Source of the DNA: Chitinophagaceae bacterium
Lineage (GTDB): Bacteria > Bacteroidota > Bacteroidia > Chitinophagales > Chitinophagaceae
DNA: 13,355 nt
NCBI GenBank assembly: GCA_003455235.1
Contig: DMRT01000243.1
Location: 1-13,355 of the forward strand
Direction: 5' to 3'
How positions within the stretch are numbered: the stretch's first letter is position 1; each line of letters opens with the position of its first letter. The translations under genes were made by a program, and so were the position numbers. Shown in pieces: positions 13,254 to 13,355 of this stretch. Under the pieces are notes generated by a model. It was not told the DNA's origin, searched no databases, and worked only from the letters and a program-made list of their open reading frames with translations.

Positions 13254-13355
13254 TTGAAGAAAATTGTTTACATATCAATTTTACTTATTGGATTAACTTT
13301 TACTTCTTTCGCTCAAAACAGACCATCAGGAACCGGTGAACCGGTTGCAAAGTTG
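13254..13355 (+). CDS. Start of a secreted protein, cut by the window end
   Basis: From a TTG at 13254 (or the adjacent TTG at 13251) the frame stays open to the window end. It encodes a clear signal peptide: Lys-Lys, a hydrophobic core (IVYISILLIGLTFTS) and a cleavage site at FAQ (about residue 21), then NRPSGTGEPVAKL. There is no in-frame ATG upstream, so a TTG start is likely, where a usual ATGAAGAAA would be expected. The mature part seen is only about 13 residues. Similar short Pro/Gly-rich starts occur before carboxypeptidase-like domains of Bacteroidota TonB-dependent or barrel proteins, but that identity is only a guess. The signal peptide is the reason for calling this a real gene. 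The 123-bp gap before it is AT-rich and holds the weak terminator. Confidence 0.65.
   Translation, partial: MKKIVYISILLIGLTFTSFAQNRPSGTGEPVAKL

Noticed and set aside
1..13355. Defence island, prophage, transposon or secondary-metabolite cluster
   Set aside because: No nuclease, integrase, transposase, toxin-antitoxin, phage structural or synthase gene was found; the PhzF-like gene alone does not indicate phenazine synthesis.

Overview
The window looks like ordinary chromosomal sequence from a member of the Bacteroidota, most likely a Chitinophagaceae-like genus (inference). The support is direct: several genes are preceded by the Bacteroidota -7 promoter box TAnnTTTG, one with a TTG and one with a TTTG upstream box at the right spacing. 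Leaders are A-rich with no obvious Shine-Dalgarno sequence. The gene families also fit: a fused alpha/beta 2-oxoacid dehydrogenase E1, DUF1573 proteins, a PorT-like outer-membrane barrel, and the Bacteroidota form of the YebC N-terminus.

Layout, left to right. The window opens inside a sulfatase/LTA-synthase-like gene (+), which converges on a class I methyltransferase (-). The methyltransferase is divergent from an archaeal-type phosphoglucosamine/phosphomannomutase (+), followed by a NifS/IscS-type cysteine desulfurase (+). A tryptophan 2,3-dioxygenase (-) converges on the desulfurase. Then come an outer-membrane beta-barrel protein (+) and a YebC/PmpR-type regulator (+). A perfect 18-bp hairpin separates yebC from a convergent minus-strand group read in the order fused E1 (2-oxoacid dehydrogenase), PhzF-like isomerase, dodecin. 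The E1 and PhzF genes overlap by one base (TAATG). Divergent from E1 is a two-gene operon of secreted DUF1573 proteins. After it is a gene-poor stretch of about 400 bp with two plus-strand terminators. A minus-strand aquaporin-family channel, a Bcp/PrxQ-type peroxiredoxin (+) and the start of a secreted protein cut by the window end complete the region.

The genes are mostly housekeeping or metabolic (cell-envelope sugar phosphates, sulfur transfer, tryptophan catabolism, 2-oxoacid oxidation, flavin storage, peroxide removal). They do not form one obvious pathway. I see no tRNA, rRNA, CRISPR, insertion sequence, phage gene or defence system, and nothing I would call a new multi-gene system.

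The most unusual structure is non-coding. Both the methyltransferase/mutase gap and the mutase/desulfurase gap hold two inverted arrays of degenerate 7-bp units (consensus close to NNNAAAC), strictly phased. The arms sit on promoters and next to start codons, and a similar one-sided array lies between the two DUF1573 genes. Other points worth a look: an aquaporin lacking the near-universal filter arginine, a dodecin lacking the flavin-binding glutamine, an E1 with altered thiamine-motif residues and a long helical linker, promoters that overrule the longest-ORF starts of two genes, one apparently leaderless promoter, and an orphan plus-strand terminator.
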